Assembly (NCBI RefSeq): GCF_016863335.1
Contig: NZ_BOOR01000004.1
Span: 332,457 to 396,456, forward strand
Source: Planotetraspora thailandica
Lineage (GTDB): Bacteria > Actinomycetota > Actinomycetes > Streptosporangiales > Streptosporangiaceae
Reading direction: 5' to 3'
DNA: 64,000 nucleotides
Positions 62,167 to 64,000 of the stretch are shown in pieces. The notes beneath the pieces are model-generated. The model did not search any database and was not told the DNA's origin. It saw nothing but the letters and a program-made list of their open reading frames with translations. The translations under genes and the position numbers were made by a program. How positions within the stretch are numbered: position 1 is the stretch's first letter; every line of letters starts with the position of its first letter.

Positions 62167-62760
62167 ATGGTGCGCGCCGGTCTGACGACCGATCGGGTGG
62201 TGGAGGCGGCCGCCGACATGGCGGACGACGTCGGGTTCGAGAACGTGACGTTGTCCGCCATGGCGCGGCGCTTCGGCGTCAAGGACGCGAGCCTGTATTC
62301 CCACGTCAAGAACCTGAAGGATCTCCGCGAACGGGTGGCGTTGCTGGCGGCGGACGAGTGGGCCGCTCGCATCGCGGCCGCCCTGGCCGGCCGGGCCGGC
62401 AAGGACGCCCTGATCGCCTTCGCCGGCGCCTACCGGACGTTCGCGGTCGACCATCCCGGGCGTTACGCGGCGACCTTCATGCAACTGGACCCCGCCGTAC
62501 TCGCCGGGTCGACCGCCCACCGGCGCATCCTCGAGCTCACCTCATCGCTTCTGCTCGCGTACGGCCTGGCGGAGCCTGACCTGACCGACGCGGTGCGCCT
62601 GTTGCGCAGCACGTTCCACGGCTACGCCAGCCTGGAGGCCATCGGCGCGTTCGGCCATCCGCGCGACATCGAGGCGTCCTGGGAACGGGCACTGCACGCG
62701 CTTCATTTCACCTTGGAGAACTGGGCGTCGTCGGACCCGTCGCGCGCAGCGCGCGGGTGA
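62167..62760 (+). CDS. TetR-family regulator (WHG C-terminal domain)
   Basis: A 197-residue regulator. The HTH is TTDRVVEAAADMADDVGFEN then MARRFGVKDASLYSHVKNLK. The C-terminal half with GAYRTFAVDHPGRYAATFMQ and TFHGYASLEAIGAFGHPRDI is the TetR_C WHG type. ATG 62167 was chosen over upstream in-frame codons since GGTGGGA precedes it. It is divergent from the FBP gene. Its last 53 bp overlap the convergent MerR gene. Confidence 0.9.
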   Translation: MVRAGLTTDRVVEAAADMADDVGFENVTLSAMARRFGVKDASLYSHVKNLKDLRERVALLAADEWAARIAAALAGRAGKDALIAFAGAYRTFAVDHPGRYAATFMQLDPAVLAGSTAHRRILELTSSLLLAYGLAEPDLTDAVRLLRSTFHGYASLEAIGAFGHPRDIEASWERALHALHFTLENWASSDPSRAARG

Positions 62761-63670
62761 ACCACGAGAAGACGGGCGCGAGGGTGGGCGACACCGGCCA
62801 GCCGTTGATCACGGCGAGCAACTGCCAGTAACGCTCGGCCCGCGGATCTCCCCCCGCCTCCATACGTGTCAGCAACCAGCGACGGAGTTCCTCCTCGTCG
62901 TCGCCCGTACGGCCGAAGGTCTGGGCATACCGTACGGCCAGGCCGTCCACGATCGGGACGGCCTCGGGAGAAGCCGGATCGATGCCCGCCTCGATGGCCT
63001 GGCCGACGGCAGCGATGGTCGCCTCGGTCAGCTCGTGGTGAAGGCCCGAGGTGTCACCGTACGCACGATCGGCCGCCTGCTGCTCGGCCATGCGGCGGAC
63101 GGAGGCGCGGAAATCCGCGTCCTGGACGAGTTCGGCGAGCTCCACCCACGCGTCGACCTGCTCAGCGGTGGGGTCGTCGGGAAGCTCCGGCATGGCCGAG
63201 CGCATCATGGCGACGAAATCGGGATTGGCGTCGAGCCCGCCGAACGCCTCGTCGACGAACTCCCGGATGAGCCGGCGGCGTTCTTCGGCGGAAAGCTTCG
63301 CGAGTTTATGCATCTTCTTCATCTCCTGAGGGTCTGATCCGCGTTCGGCCACAGCCCGCAACACGGCCCTGCGCAGCCGCAGAATGCGGATCTGCACATC
63401 GACGGCTTCGGCGTGCGCGGCGGCGACCTCGCTCATGGACACCTCGCGTTCCAGCACGCGGCGCACCGTGGGCAGGTCGATCCCCAGCTCACGCAACGTG
63501 CGCACGAGCTCGAGCCTCGCCAGCGAACCGAGGTCGTACAGCCGGTAGCCGCCGGGGCTGCGGCCGATCGGCGGCACGAGCCCGCTGTCGGAGTAGAACC
63601 GGATCGCCTTCACCGTCAGGCCGGTGCGCCGGGCCAGGTCTCCGATCGTCAGGATCGTGTCGCCATCCAT
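62708..63670 (-). CDS. MerR-family regulator (TipAS-like length)
   Basis: A 320-residue regulator. The HTH is ILTIGDLARRTGLTVKAIRF then SPGGYRLYDLGSLARLELVR, with a coiled coil (RILRLRRAVLRAVAERGSDP). A helical C-terminal domain of about 190 residues (FVDEAFGGLDANPDFVAMMR, RRMAEQQAADRAYGDTSGLH) is TipAS/MerR-like. The effector is unknown. A MerR dyad promoter lies just upstream, consistent with self-activation. Confidence 0.88.
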   Translation of the reverse strand: MDGDTILTIGDLARRTGLTVKAIRFYSDSGLVPPIGRSPGGYRLYDLGSLARLELVRTLRELGIDLPTVRRVLEREVSMSEVAAAHAEAVDVQIRILRLRRAVLRAVAERGSDPQEMKKMHKLAKLSAEERRRLIREFVDEAFGGLDANPDFVAMMRSAMPELPDDPTAEQVDAWVELAELVQDADFRASVRRMAEQQAADRAYGDTSGLHHELTEATIAAVGQAIEAGIDPASPEAVPIVDGLAVRYAQTFGRTGDDEEELRRWLLTRMEAGGDPRAERYWQLLAVINGWPVSPTLAPVFSWFTRALRATGPTTPSSPR

Positions 63671-63674
63671 GCGT

Positions 63675-63860
63675 TCACCCTGCCGTCTCCCCCTGGGGGA
63701 GGCTCAAGCGCATTTCCGCCCGTACGGCACGGCCAGGGCGGCGGGCCAAGGTGGGAGCCATGGCAAGCAGGGCGATCGCGATCAGAAAGAGCCAGGTGAT
63801 CCCGGACTTGAGAACGGAATGCCACACGGCCTTGGAAGTCGCACGCGGTCGTCTGCTCAA
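63675..63860 (-). CDS. Possible small single-helix membrane protein
   Basis: A 61-residue frame begins TTG 63860, overlapping the upstream stop as TTGA. It has a basic N-terminus (MSRRPRATSKAVWH) and one hydrophobic stretch (SGITWLFLIAIALLAMAPTL), then a basic tail. Its 3' end contains the MerR promoter dyad, and its third-position G/C is lower than in neighbouring genes. It may be a real coupled small protein or a chance frame. Confidence 0.3.
   Translation of the reverse strand: MSRRPRATSKAVWHSVLKSGITWLFLIAIALLAMAPTLARRPGRAVRAEMRLSLPQGETAG
63677..63707 (-). promoter_or_regulatory. MerR autoregulatory promoter
   Basis: On the reverse strand TTGAGC (63707-63702), a 19-bp spacer and CAGGGT (63682-63677) form the elongated-spacer layout of MerR promoters. 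The spacer contains the perfect dyad CTCCCCC-A-GGGGGAG (63701-63687). The MerR ATG is at 63670, so the leader is almost absent. Confidence 0.7.
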
Positions 63861-64000
63861 AACGGTGGCCGGGCCAGCTCCTCGTCGAGTAGCGGGCCGA
63901 CATTGTAGGCATCGCCCTTCTCCGTTTCGGTCTTCTCGCCCTCGGGCGGGTTGAGGTTTTCGCTGGTCAGGGTGGGTTGGTCGTGGTCGGTGATGTGTTC
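63857..64000 (-). CDS. 3' end of an unidentified gene
   Basis: The last 47 codons of a gene entering from the right edge. The sequence (NPPEGEKTETEKGDAYNVGP, then LLDEELARPPF and a stop at 63857-63859) is acidic, hydrophilic and Pro-rich with normal codon use, so it looks like a genuine C-terminal tail. The family cannot be recognised from this piece. Confidence 0.55.
   Translation of the reverse strand, partial: EHITDHDQPTLTSENLNPPEGEKTETEKGDAYNVGPLLDEELARPPF

Overview
The window is chromosomal DNA from a high-GC Gram-positive bacterium, almost certainly a filamentous actinomycete. The Streptosporangiaceae type is my inference from gene content alone; no rRNA is present to test it. Supporting signs are frequent GTG/TTG starts, near-uniform G/C third positions, a dense set of MarR/TetR/MerR/LysR/LacI/HxlR regulators each beside its own target, Tat-exported enzymes, a Pls/PosA-type membrane NRPS and a rifampin monooxygenase with a rifamycin-associated element. 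I see no rRNA, tRNA, CRISPR array, intact insertion sequence or replication origin. This is accessory, arm-like genome.

Layout. 1-11 kb: an HxlR regulator (cut by the window edge) beside an NmrA-like reductase and an MFS pump, with a decayed DHA2-type MFS fragment between them; a HEAT-repeat protein; an SRPBCC-ArsR-SRPBCC operon; RidA; an AI-2E family permease; a divergent SDR/MarR pair around a 13-bp inverted repeat; a divergent DapA-like lyase/LysR pair; a GNAT. 11-17 kb: divergent SDR/MerR around a perfect 12-bp dyad, a SnoaL-like protein, an MFS pump, a stand-alone TOPRIM protein, LysR and an esterase. 17-22.4 kb: an ABC exporter (ATPase plus two overlapping permeases) divergent from a NarL-type two-component system.

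22.4-30.3 kb is the most notable region. A Tat-exported PHP (CehA/McbA-type) metallohydrolase is divergent from a 1285-residue Pls/PosA NRPS (adenylation, carrier, six membrane helices, three tandem C-type domains), followed directly by an M1 zinc metallopeptidase. This is the architecture of the epsilon-poly-lysine synthetase family with a probable degrading or self-protection peptidase. A manually read adenylation code looks lysine-like.

30.3-43.8 kb: a hypothetical protein, GNAT plus APC permease, a FabF-like ketosynthase, a PhoD phosphatase with PHO-box-like repeats and a leader hairpin, several SDRs (one lacking its catalytic Ser and Tyr), TetR and MarR regulators, an alpha/beta hydrolase, a methyltransferase, and a scar where a divergent tetR/FAD-monooxygenase pair has lost both 5' halves. 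43.8-53.1 kb: a complete L-arabinose module, araB-araD-araA, a LacI-type regulator and a ChvE-MmsA-MmsB importer, tied together by three copies of one LacI-type operator. 53-64 kb: a solitary ClpX, a DrrAB-like exporter, an HTH-hydrolase-DUF4180 operon, a MarR/FMN-reductase pair, rifampin monooxygenase rox with its RAE, a FusB-like FBP zinc-finger protein, TetR and MerR regulators, and the 3' end of an unidentified gene.
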